NCBI GenBank assembly: GCA_024036415.1
Contig: JAMWET010000167.1
Coordinates: 1 to 64,000, forward strand
From: Prochilodus magdalenae
Taxonomy: Eukaryota; Chordata; Actinopteri; Characiformes; Prochilodontidae
Direction: 5' to 3'
Length of the DNA stretch: 64,000 nt
In this document: in pieces, positions 28,363 through 40,000 of the stretch
Numbering within the stretch: the first letter of the stretch is position 1
How the letters are laid out: the number at the start of each line of letters is the position of its first letter
Notes under the pieces: generated by a model
Seen by the model: only the letters and a program-made list of their open reading frames with translations
Databases searched by the model: none
Told to the model about the DNA's origin: nothing
Program-made: the position numbers and the translations under genes

Positions 28363-29036
28363 TTTATTGTATAATGCCTCAGTAGCTTTGTGAAGCTGAA
28401 ATGCAGTCAGAACCCCTGAATCCCCCAGAGCCCAAAAATACTGGGCCTTATTTACCAACTGTTCATGAGAGCGTTCACATCGTTTACACAAAGACTCTTG
28501 GCATTCACCTGTTCTTATTTGGGATTTGTTCTTAGGTAGGAAGGTGCAAACAGCTCTGCAGTCTAAGATCACTTTGTGGGGAAAAACAAACTTGGGAGGA
28601 TCTGGGTTAACTGCATAAACCTCTATCCTGAAAAAGAAATATAGAAAGATGGAAAAATACTGTTGGGGAAGCATTTTAAACTGCGACAGTGTCCAAAGAG
28701 GAGGCATACCACACGTGAGCACAAACGTTTTAATGGGCCTATATTACATACAGGGGTCTTTTGAGCTCCAATAACACCATGAATAAGCAGAGGCCAGAAA
28801 GGACTAGCTGCCTTGGTAATCAAGGAGATTCACAGTTATGTCCTAAACAAGCACACTTCAATACATGAGTACATAAACATATCTGACTCGTATAAGTAAA
28901 CACTAAAGCACTGTTAATGGATGTTTCCTTGTCACTTAAGCGTTGAGACATCAACCCACCATATGACTATGTATACTATCAAAATACTTGGTCTAACAAA
29001 CATGGTTTCAGAAAATCATGCAAGACATTTTTTATT
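28363..29036 (-). terminator. ormdl1: Candidate poly(A) signals of ORMDL1
   Basis: Minus-strand AATAAA occurs at 29036-29031 (3'UTR about 540 nt) and again at 28368-28363 (about 1.2 kb). ORMDL1 3'UTRs are long in other vertebrates, so either may be used. Long A-runs at 29060-29085, 29212-29246 and 29287-29300 read as U-runs in this transcript. Confidence 0.35.
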
Positions 29037-29208
29037 GTTTCGTAAAGCATTGATACAAGAAAAAAAAAAACAAAAAAAAAAAAACGAGCATTTCAACTAC
29101 AGGGTCCAATTCTTACAAAGAACTGGTCTTAAAAACAGCTTTTTATAATTGTGTTTAGAAACGTGACAAACAGAAAGGATTAGATTCTCACAGTTAAGTG
29201 AGTGTCTA

Positions 29209-29248
<40 letters not shown>

Positions 29249-29577
29249 AGGGGGGGTTGGGGGATGTAGAGGGGGGAAAAGGACAAAAAAAAAACAAAAA
29301 AACAAACAAACAAAAACCATACACATTGAAACCTGGGCCAGCCCAGATTAATGACGACCAAAAGGAGAAAAAAAATTAAATATTTAAGTTAATGCTCAAG
29401 GCATTATCACATACGCCTGTAATAACTTCAGGTGCGTCTAAGCAAAAACAGACACTAAATTATACACACTGTACAAAACTGCATCACAAAGCACAGAGGG
29501 TTACCTATTCTCCTAATAGATGAGGCAAGAGCTCACTGGAGAGTTGGCCTCAGCACTGTTCCCTCTGAACGGTGAGC

Positions 29578-30089
29578 TTAATACTTGTTGATTCCGAGGA
29601 TTCGCACTCCGTGGAGCTGTGGCAACTTTGGGATGAGCACGCTCAGGAGGGAGGCCGTGTTTATCACAAAATGAGCTGTGTCATATTTAGTGTAGAAGCT
29701 TGCCAGGAAGTATCTGAGGAATATAAAACAGTATGCATGTTATACAACAAAACTTAAATACATAAATAAATAAATAAAACAACTGTGCACAGCATAATGC
29801 AGCATACAGTAAAGCATAGCACTGCTGTCAGAACAAAAAAACTGCACCTGTTTGTCATTAAGTATTTGACATAAGTTAAAAAATGCCTGTTGCCTTTTAG
29901 GCTGTCTGTACATTTAAATGATGAATGAAACACACAAACAATCAATCAAACGACCCAAACCTGGAAAAAAAAACTGGTTCCATTGACATACATTACACGT
30001 ACAGCATTGTTTTCCCCTCCTGTATCGTTATCATTTTGGGCATACAAGCAATTTTCGACAGCACATATACATATTTATATACACATATA

Positions 30090-30128
<39 letters not shown>

Positions 30129-32164
30129 TTAGCGCTTCGCAGTCTGAACAAATATACAGATAAATAGCTCTAAATCATTCAAATCTATCAGAATCAAGCT
30201 AAATGAATCTGAACTTTTAAAAACAAGGTTTGCACATGACCTGGGGAGAGTCCACAACGCATGATTTCTCAGTTAGCCAGATAACTTAAGACCAAAATTT
30301 AGGACTGTATAACTGAGGGACTTTTGGATAGTCCTCAATTGTCCCGCATCACATGCTGACAGCCTCATGCAAGTTTATGTATTATCAGTGGAAAATGACG
30401 GCTCTGTTGAGAACAAATTATTTTCAATTTCTTACTTGGTCATCAACATGCGTCTGTGCCTACACTAGAGCCCATTCTTAGGCTTTACAAAAGGGTTTCT
30501 ACTAAACTTAATCCATTTGTGCATGTCATTCAACCACTAGTGTGAACTCATTCTAAAAACTGAAACCTTATTAGTTCTGAGGCCATAATGCAAAAAAAGA
30601 GAGAATTATTTCTCCTACATGATTTTTCAAACAGTGCTGTAACAGGAATTCTCCATTTTAAAAGCTTTAATTATACTTTTTTTATTTCAGTGATATCACT
30701 TATACGGTGGAATGGCCCGCATAGCCAGTACAGAAGTCAAAAAGCAGCAAAGGGGTCATTCTACTTGGAGCGAGTTTAAGCCAATAATGATGCAAAAAAA
30801 GTGATCTGTAATGTTAAAAATAATACTGAATGCTTCTACTACCCCCTATATAAAATTGAATATATAAATATTACCAGTAAGCAGATAAACATTCATGCAG
30901 TCTTGTAGGGATGAAATTGTCCTTAATATTAAAATTGTAATTTGTCCAAGTACACTTTAATCTCAAGAGCTGCAATTTTAATTATAGCCTACATTATTAA
31001 TGCTGCTTTCATTGGCTTAAACCTGGAGCTTGGGATCTGCCTGTTTGTTTTCGTTTTAAACTATCTGGCAGTCTGATATTATGGTCTTCTTGGTCAAAAC
31101 ACCAAGCGCTTAGTTTATAGAAATCAACTGCTATTTAAAGGGCAGAATTTGCTGTTTAACATATCTGCTTGGCTAAATCAAAGAGAGCTCTTCAAAGCAA
31201 AAGCAACAAAATAGAAATAAAATAAACATACAAAATGATTGGCGAGATGGTGAAGAACTTTCTGGATGATGTGAACTGCACGCCATAGTCCAGCTGTTCC
31301 CAGTGTGTGAGGAGTCTGGCTTTGCCCTGGTCTGGAGTCTCAAATGGTGTGCCTTTTACCGCATGCATGAACACATACATACCCTGTAGAGAAACAACAA
31401 CAGCAATCCTTTAGACACAGGAACCTTTTCCAATGTTATCCTGTTCTAGACTCTTGACACATATACCACATACACAATGATATCCACTGTATTGAGAAAC
31501 TGTACCAACTGAACAGTTAAAGAAAGCATTTAAAATGTTTTTAAAATTGGCTGCCAAAGCAAAAGAGACAAAGATCTGTCTGCATAAGGCAGACAGTCTG
31601 CATTCAAGCTCTAGACCGACTTGCTTGACTCATTACTGCTGCTACAGAATGATAGAGGGATTAATACAGTCAGCTAAAAATCTCAGGAAATAATCACTTG
31701 AACAGCTGCTCTTATCATTGTGGTGCAGTCTGGATGAGTTACCACCCACCAAACTGTTTTAACTTGGTAAATGATGTCATGCTGGTGACCTTGCTTCTTT
31801 GTTCAACAGAGTCATCACATAACGCGGAGTGCAAAATTAAAGGAAGCAACAATTGTTTAGCGTGAACTGAATCCATAGCACCAGAGTGAAACCATACTCT
31901 TCTCAGACAACAGCACTTTAGAAAACAACGTGTGCCATGTGGGAAAAGGGTGTTCGTAAAACAACGGGCTCCTTCAGAGTGAAGACTTACAAAATTGTGT
32001 ATAACATTCGTGAGGGTCCATACGACAGGAACGCTGAAGAAAGGAATGCTCAACAGCACAATGTGAAGCATTCCCACACCTAGTGCATACGTCAGCCAGA
32101 TCCCCCGACTGTTCATAACCCGCGTGTTGGGGTTCACCTCACTGTGGGCTACGCCAACATTCAT
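29578..32164 (-). CDS. ormdl1: ORMDL1, ORM1-like regulator of sphingolipid synthesis (complete, 3 coding exons)
   Basis: Coding exons in transcript order: 32164-31991, 31383-31232, 29713-29578 (stop TAA). These sum to 462 nt, 153 residues, the exact size of vertebrate ORMDL proteins. ORMDLs are multi-pass ER membrane proteins that inhibit serine palmitoyltransferase when ceramide is high. The start [20 protein letters not shown] and the end [12 protein letters not shown] are family signatures. Hydrophobic segments occur at [52 protein letters not shown] and [21 protein letters not shown]1, 2 and 3 are very similar; calling it ORMDL1 rests on the neighbour PMS1, as in human 2q32. The ATG exon has an acceptor nine bases upstream (exon starts 32173), so the leader is spliced. 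The predicted non-coding first exon is near 35689-35790, across a 3.5-kb intron that holds a 38-bp minisatellite. Confidence 0.93.
29965..30072. mobile_element. Foldback MITE, family A, right-end fragment
   Basis: GGTTCCATTGACATACATTA followed by CTCCTGTATCGTTATCATTTT and a CGACAGCA end matches the right half of the copy at 1861. A (TA)n tract follows to 30125. ORMDL1 intron. Confidence 0.5.
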
Positions 32165-32173
32165 CCTGTCTTT

Positions 32174-35100
32174 CTGAAAAGGGAATAGAGAGAATGTAAA
32201 GCGTGCATATAACACTCAGCTCGATCAGACAAAAGCAAGAGAATATTACCCACAACCACTTTCAATAATAATAATAATAATAATAGAATTCAATTATTGC
32301 TAATGTACAACAACACAAACCCATTCCTGACAGGCTCACACAGCTAATGTGTGCATGCGCGCCAGTAGACAGACTTTCACGACACATAGGCTGGGGGATA
32401 ACAGGTAGCAGTAAAAAATGCTCATGGCTAACTCCGTTACACCAGTATTTTGTGGGAAAACCAACACTAGCCTCTTGCCTGGATGTCTAAACCAGGCTTC
32501 GTTTAGTAATCTGTTGCTGTGTAGTCACTTAGGCGATGATCATACAGCAGGTAAAAGATGCTTTGTCATCTGTGTGGCAGTGTGAACGGCCAAAACCATT
32601 AAATCGATAATTTGCTATTCCAACCACTTTCGTATGTGGCACTGAAATCCGCCATGCCGAAACAGTCACTGCACTGCGACTCAGTCTGAATGGCCAGATT
32701 GGAATTCAAGCAACCTTTACGCAAATCCAGCTCAACAATCGTTATAATACTGTAGGGACCTCATGCACATTTGTAAACTATAAATGTTTAACGGCTCTGT
32801 GTTTAAAGTGATTTTGGCCGAAAGCTGACCTCTCTTTTTACACTATGTCGAATATGTTCTTAGTGGTAAGCCCAGCTTGTCAGTCACTGGAACAAATCAT
32901 TCCTGATACCAGTAAAGATGAAACCGAAACTAGGAGCGGACCAGTGTCCGTTTGCCATCATTGTTTACCTCTGCATGAGCCGCTGGTGGTTTGCACATGC
33001 AGGTCAGGTCAGTTCAGGAGCATGATCTGTTCAGAACGATCTCTGGATCACTTTTAAAAGCTCTTGTGAAATGTCTAACAAGAAATCGGATTTGGGTCAC
33101 TTTTACCTACTGTGTAAATGTAGCCTTACAGGTGTAGTTCATATCAATCCAGATTGTTCTTTTTAGAACGGAAGGAAACGCTGAACTCCTGACATAATGC
33201 TAGTTTTCTGTCTTGATTTTGCCTTCAGCATGCATAGCAGGCCACCTAGCTGGGCTAGTGTGTTCCACCATCCAGGCTAGGGTGCACCTCTGTTGGTCCG
33301 CTGCATCACTCAGCAGCACGGTCTCATGGCGCATTGCATGAACCAGGCCAGAAAACACATCAAGAGTCTACTGACAGCATGAACGGTGATATTTACTAAA
33401 GTCCAACAGAGCCTGATGCTCGGAGATGCAGCGGGAGTGAACAAGACACATGTATGAGACACAGGAAATTCAGTTACGAAACAACATTCAGCTCCATTCC
33501 TGCTGAGTCAGAGAAGCTGCTGGGTGCTGACACGTACAACCAACAGGGTTATCTATATAGCTCTGTGTGTGTAGTTCTGTCTTTAATTCTTTTACATGAT
33601 AGGTATATTTAAAGTCCCTAAATATGGTTCTTACTAATAAATATATAATAGTAAAACACAACATACGTTCATATAATATTTTACCAACGTAATTTTATAA
33701 ATATGAGTAAGTACTGAAACGCTCTTGTAGCCTACATCTATGGATCAGGTATCGGTATAGGAATTCGGTATCAGCCTATGTCTATGATTTAGGTTTTGAT
33801 AATAGAACTCACTGTCTGCCTATATTTACTGATCAGCTATTGGGACTCTGCATTTTCCTACATTTATTGATCAGCTTTCGGGACTCTGCATTTTCCTACA
33901 TTTATTGATCAGCTTTCGGGACTCTGCATTTTCCTACATTTATTGATCAGCTTTCGGGACTCTGTATTGGCCTATATTTATTGATCAGCTATAGGGAGTC
34001 TGTATTGGCCTATATTTATTGATCAGCTATCGGGACTCTGCATTGGCCTACATTTATTGGTCAGCTATCAGGGCTCTGCATTGGTCTACATTTACCAATC
34101 AGCTATCGGGACTCTGCATTGGCCTACATTTATTGATCAGCTATCAGGACTCTGCATTGGCCTATATTTATTGATCAGCTATCAGGACTCTGCATTGGCC
34201 TATATTCATTGATCAGCTATCAGGACTCTGCATTGGCCTACATTTACTGATCAGCTATCGGGACTCTGCATTGGCCTACATTTATTGATCAGCTATCAGG
34301 ACTCTGCATTGGCCTATATTTATTGATCAGCTATCAGGACTCTGCATTGGCCTATTGTTACTGATTAGCTATCCGGACTCTGTATTGCCTTATATCTATT
34401 GATCAGCTATAGGGAGTCTGTATTGGTCTATATTCATTGATCAGCTATCAGGACTCTGCATTGGCCTACATTTACTGATCAGCTATCGGGACTCTGTATT
34501 GGCCTACATTTATTGATCAGCTATCAGGACTCTGTATTGGCCTATATTTATTGATCAGCTATCTGGACTCTGCATTGGCCTGCATTTACCAATCATCTAT
34601 CAGGACTCTGCACTGGCCTATTGTTACTGATCAGCTATCCGGACTCTGTATTGCCCTATATCTATTGATCAGCTATAGGGAGTCTGTATTGGTCTATATA
34701 ATGGATGGTATCAGGACTTTGTATTGACCTATATTTATGGATCAGGTATTGGTATCCTGTGAATCCCTAACAAAAACCTTAAGCATGAAGGATTCCTTTA
34801 AGCTCTTCCGAAATGTTTACCATGGTTCACGCCAGCATACACGACCTCAAATCTGACACACCTGAAGCTGTCAGACTTTTTTTAAAGCTCATACTGCCTT
34901 GTTTACTTTATCAGTGCTCCAACAGCGGCTTCAGATTCAAAGTTCACCCTTGCCTAACTGCACTGTCCCTCAGCGTTACAGCTCGCTTGCATAACTTTCG
35001 ACGCGATAAGATTAAAAGTCTCGACTTTCTGCAGCTGCCACGTTTCACGTATGCATCCCTGCTACACATGCGGAGCTTCTTCTTTTGAACGCTTGATCAA

Positions 35101-35688
35101 ATGAGTTTAATGTCAGTCTAGAGGCAACCAAAAAAAGCTACCAGCTCTTACTAGTCATCATACAGCTAGGCGTTTTACAGCGGTCTCGTTGTTGTCTTTT
35201 AAAAGATTTCCTGCTCAAATGATTCTAAAAATGGGATACGCTTATTTTGAAGCTCTGTGCGCCACAACTTTCTCCCCAAGCCTGCTAGCTAACGTTAGCC
35301 ACCAAGCTAACTCGTTTTAGCCACCAAGCTAGCAGACCAATTCTTCCCAAGTTAACCAAACCATCCAGCATGAACAAACCACAGCTAAAAGCACGTTTTT
35401 AACGCAGCTGGATATTTTAGACATTTTATAAGCGGCTCGGCATGTTATATTTAGTCACTTTTGTTTATTAAATGGCGAAGCGAGGCTAATGACTAGCATG
35501 AAAACACCGTTACACAGACTGCGGGGTAAGAAACACAGCCGCCACACCAGTTGATTTGTTTTGACGCTGACTGATATCCTGGAATATGTAGGTCAGGATA
35601 AAAATGCTTATTTAAAATCTTCTGCAACTAATACACATTTATGCAAATGCAAGCAGCGACACTGACAAACATAATCTGCGATACTTAC
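32174..35688 (-). other. ormdl1: Predicted ORMDL1 leader intron (3.5 kb)
   Basis: No coding exon is visible. It holds a short (TAA)n at 32264-32286, the 38-bp minisatellite, and otherwise single-copy-looking sequence. Confidence 0.5.
33800..34760. repeat. 38-bp minisatellite, about 25 units
   Basis: The unit contains TTTATTGATCAGCTATCRGG and ACTCTGCATTGGCCTACA; TGATCA repeats every 38 bp (for example 34134 and 34172). Some units are degenerate at the ends. It lies in the long leader intron of ORMDL1. On the ORMDL1 sense (minus) strand most units contain AATAAA. Confidence 0.95.
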
Positions 35689-35790
35689 CCCGTTTTCCTC
35701 CAATACTCGACACTGATCCAACCCAGCGAAACGGCCAGAACCCGCTGCCCGTCTCCGTGTCTGTACTGAAAGGGAGGTGGATAGGAGCGA
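35689..35790 (-). other. ormdl1: Predicted non-coding first exon of ORMDL1
   Basis: On the minus strand a strong donor (GTAAGTAT, reading from 35688 down) follows GC-rich sequence that lies just downstream of CCAAT and octamer motifs. The matching acceptor is TTTTCAG before 32173 in the exon that carries the ATG. The transcription start is not visible; the upper boundary near 35790 is a guess. Confidence 0.5.
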
Positions 35791-35799
35791 CATTAGCAT

Positions 35800-36300
35800 A
35801 TTCATTTGCATGTTGCTTTGTGATTGGATGGTGCGTGGAGTGTCTTGTGTGTTTTGTTTTATTATTGGACGTTATGAACAAACGCTCCATTTAGTGGCCA
35901 ATGACAAATGAAAATGCAAATAAGCTCAGTCAATATTTACGAGACAGGCCCGATAGATAACAAATCACAAGAAGTTATATGCAAATATGCCTTATTAATA
36001 TGCAAATAAGTGTTACTCGACAATCCGAACAGCCAATCAGCGCAAGAAGCCAGAAAAACGTGGAGGTTTTTCTTTTTTTTTGGCTGTTGACCTTATTTTC
36101 TGTAAATGTTTTTTTATTTATGTAAATACGATAAAAGACAATCAGCAGACTAATTATAAATACGTACAATATGTGCTTATACTTAACTGTTTTCTATTTT
36201 GTTCTTGACCGACAATCTAGCCAGCCAATCAGATCCGAGAAAAACTCGTGACGTAAAAAAGGCGCCTTATTGTGATTTTTGCGTTACTTCCGCTCTAGCA
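35800..36300. promoter_or_regulatory. Bidirectional promoter of ORMDL1 (minus) and PMS1 (plus) with repeated CCAAT-octamer modules
   Basis: Between the two predicted first exons lie five CCAAT boxes: inverted at 35823-35827 and 35864-35868, forward at 35898-35902, 36033-36037 and 36225-36229. There are four octamers: inverted at 35804-35811, forward at 35914-35921, 35979-35986 and 36000-36007. The two CCAAT boxes nearest ORMDL1 face it and the three nearest PMS1 face the other way. A CRE-like TGACGTAA (36249-36256) and an ETS-type ACTTCCGC (36286-36293) sit just before the predicted PMS1 start. No TATA box is obvious. CCAAT is the NF-Y site and ATGCAAAT the Oct-1 (POU2F1) site by general knowledge; factor binding here is inference. 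Confidence 0.6.
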
Positions 36301-36424
36301 GGGTGAGCGCTGCAGCAGCATGAGCGCAGTTTTTTGTTTGGGAGCTCTTACCTCTAACTTTACGGGTGATTTGTTTTGTTTTATAGCTATAAGCCAGGTT
36401 TCCTTCCACTGTGAGAGTTCGACC
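36290..36424 (+). other. pms1: Predicted non-coding first exon of PMS1, containing an upstream ORF
   Basis: A strong donor GTAAGTAA begins at 36425, and the next exon starts after the acceptor TACAG at 37016, eleven bases before the PMS1 ATG. The 5' limit is inferred from the ETS and CRE sites. An ATG at 36320 opens 35 codons in this exon. After splicing it continues GTG GAT CGA ACA TGA, so its stop overlaps the PMS1 start (ATGA at 37027-37030). Confidence 0.5.
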
Positions 36425-37026
36425 GTAAGTAATTTAGGCTTTTGTGCGCCTGTTGTGCAAGAGCTCAGTGTCTCAGCCCCAAAACTGTTATTGTGATGAC
36501 TGACTGTGTACTAGATTGCAATGTATAGCTGACTAATGATGAACTTGAATTGTCTGTTTGTACTTTAGTTATATTGATGAATTGATCACATGGTTGAGCT
36601 GTAGTGGATCCTCAGCCGACACGTTGATCACCTGACTAAGTATCTTATGGGGTGGAATTGTCGGAAATGTCTGCTTTAATGTTTTTACAGCCGTCCAGTT
36701 CTTTTTATTCCCAGTCTTTAATATGTATGAATCTCCTAAAGTAAGATGATGATTACTCTTAATAAGTTACTATATTGAGGCCACTAATTAAAGGTGCAGT
36801 ATGCGATTCTGGAGACTGATTGTTGATGTTTGAACTCAAAGCAGCATTATTTGAACAGCAAAACAAATACACCCCTCTCCTAAGTGCTAAGCCACCACCA
36901 TCCCCCACTTTATAGAATCTGAGGTGTATTACAGCATGAACAACAAAACGGCGGGCTTCATGGGGGCCACTACACTGCACTACTAAAGGGCTGCTTTTCT
37001 TTTATGACCATACAGGTGGATCGAAC

Positions 37027-40000
37027 ATGAAGGCACTTCCAGCAGAGACTGTGCGTCTGCTCTCCAGCTCCCAAGTGATCACATCCGTACTAAACGTTGT
37101 CAAGGAGCTGATCGAGAACTCGCTTGATGCTGGCTCGTCAAGTCTTGAAGTTAAATTGGTAAATGTGTGGTGTGGACATAGTTTATGACTGCGATAAACG
37201 ATAAAACTACAATGCTTTAAGTCTTTATGCTTGTTTCAATTGTAGGAGAATTATGGTTTGGATCGTATTGAGGTGCGAGACAATGGCTGTGGAATCAAGC
37301 CTGCTGATGCTTCCGTTATGGCGGTGAAACATTACACATCTAAAATTTCCTGCCACGAAGACTTGGAGCGCCTAGAGACGTATGGCTTCAGAGGGGAAGC
37401 GCTTGCATCCATATGTGCCATTTCTGAGGTAGCGTTTTTTTCGTTAACCTACTGTGCTTCTTGCTCTGTGATGTACTTTCATGACACTTGGCATGTCAGC
37501 ATTACAGTACAGGTCACACTCAGCAACAAAAAAACAACAATACACTGCCTGTTGTGTCCTCTAGTACATGTGGTAAATTCCTAGGTATGAAAAAAGTGTA
37601 TTGGAGCAAGATTGCTGCTACTGAGAGAGCTTACACTCCAGATAATACTGTCACCGTGTAAATGGCTGCGTTCTCATTACAAGACCTTTTGCCCAATTTA
37701 GATTTGTTGCTTAGATCTCTCCAAACCAGCATCTCAGAAACCACTTACAAGCACGCCTATGAATGAATCACTAACCAGTAGAGCTCTGGGTAGCTAATGA
37801 TGGCATGCTATCTGACCATTCACTCACGAAATGGTTATGTATCTGATCTAGGAAATTGTCTCAGGTTGCTATCAGACTACAAACATTACACATACTGCAG
37901 ATTCATACTGGATAAAAACACTGGACAGTTATTACTTTTAGACTGTAACACTGCTCGCACTGCAGATTCATACTGGATCAAAAAGGATTCCAGATTTATT
38001 ACTATCAGTCTATAAACACACACACTGCAGATTCATACTGGGTTAAAATCACTCCACAGTTATTACTGTCAGACTGTAAACACTACACACGCTGCAGATT
38101 CATACTGGATTATAATCACTCCACAGTTATTACTGTCAGACTGTAAACACTACACACGCTGCAGATTCATACTGGATTATAATCACTCCACAGTTATTAC
38201 TGTCAGACTGTAAACACTACACACGCTGCAGATTCATACTGGATTATAATCACTCCACAGTTACTTCCGTCAGACTGTAAACACTACACACGCTGCAGAT
38301 TCATACCGAATTATAATCACTCCACAGTTATTACTGTCAGACTGTAAACAGTACACACGCTGCAGATTCATACTGGATTATAATCACTCCACAGTTATTA
38401 CTGTCAGACTGTAAACAGTACACACGCTGCAGATTCATACTGGATTATAATCACTCCACAGTTATTACTGTCAGACTGTAAACAGTACACACACTGCAGA
38501 TTCATACTGGATTATAATCCCTCCACAGTTATTACTGTCAGACTGTAAACAGTACACACACTGCAGATTCATACTGGATTATAATCACTCCACAGTTATT
38601 ACTGTCAGACTGTAAACAGTACACACACTGCAGATTCATAGAATAGAATAGAATAGAATTCAACTTTATTGTCATTGCACATGTCGCAAGTACAGAGCAA
38701 CGAAATGTAGTTTGCATCCATCCAGAAGTGCTTCGTTCATACTGGAATATATATATATCCATATTACTGTCATATGTAAACACTAACATGCTGCAATGTA
38801 CTGGAGTATAATCACAGTTTGTTAATTTACAGACTGTAAACACTACACACGCTGCAGATTCATACTGGATTATAATCACTCCACAGTTATTATTGTCAGA
38901 CTGTAAACACTACACACACTGCAGATTCATACTGGAATAACGTATAACATATTTAATACTACTAATTTCACTTTCACAGGTAAAGTTTGAACAGGGCTCA
39001 TTTATATATCCTTGAAATCATATTATTTGGCTGTTGTTTCTTGCTGTCCCCTCTCAGGTAGTTGTTACAACCAAAACAGCTGATGATGATGTCAGCACTC
39101 AGTATACACTCGACCTCAATGGGCGTATTATCTCTCAGAGGCCCTCACATCTTGGCCAAGGTGAGTATTTCTCAATCCACAAATCATAATGTTAATTTTT
39201 TTGGTTATGCTGTCAAATAAATAAATAAATAAATAAAACCCCCTTACCTATTTACAAACAGGAACCACAGTGTGCGCGCTAAAACTGTTCAAGAACCTCC
39301 CTGTCAGGAGACAGTATTACTCCAGCTCGAAGAAGTGCAAAGAGGAAGTGAAGAAGGTGCAGGATTTGCTGATGGCTTATGCAGTTATCAAGCCTGAGCT
39401 GAGGATCATATTCACACACAATGTGCAAGCAAATCTCTCAGAGGCCATCAGAATCTTGGACCAATTTTTCTCTTTGAGTATTTTTCCAGGGAATAATGGT
39501 TCATAACCGCATTTGTTTCTGCTCAGTGATTTACATGAAATGTTAAATGGGTTCAGTAAATAGGACAAATGCATTCATATCGCTGGACCCAGAGTGGACC
39601 GTATCTTGCACTGACACTTCACTGTGCACTGGTTTTAACTCTGTACTTTAGCACATTTGGTATAAAGTAAAGGGGTCTTTGTCTATGTTGGTGCCCACCA
39701 CATTGAAGAATTTACATTTATGGGCCTATTCAGTTATCAAGCCTTCAGAGTCTCCTAAGATTCAGAGGTCCAAATCAGAATTCGAGACACAACGGGACCA
39801 AGGTCTTGTCAGACTGCAAACTGAAGTTTACTATAATTCTCCTTTTTTTTCCAGGGAATAATGGTTTCACAAACTGCATTTGTGTTTCTGCAGCCACATG
39901 TCATTTACATGTAAAGTTAAAATGGGTTCTTGCAACATAGGACAAGCCACCCTGTTTCACAGGTGATGTGTATTGGATCATACGGTGTTCTCCACACCTT

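Noticed and set aside
31739..32215. Minus-strand open frame of 158 codons around ORMDL1 exon 1
   Set aside because: Coding stops being ORMDL-like at the donor GTAAGT (31990); the rest is intron, and sequence before 32164 is leader or intron.
33800..34760. CRISPR-like array
   Set aside because: Units are contiguous 38-bp repeats without unique spacers, in a vertebrate genome; it is a minisatellite. The same applies to 37880-38935.
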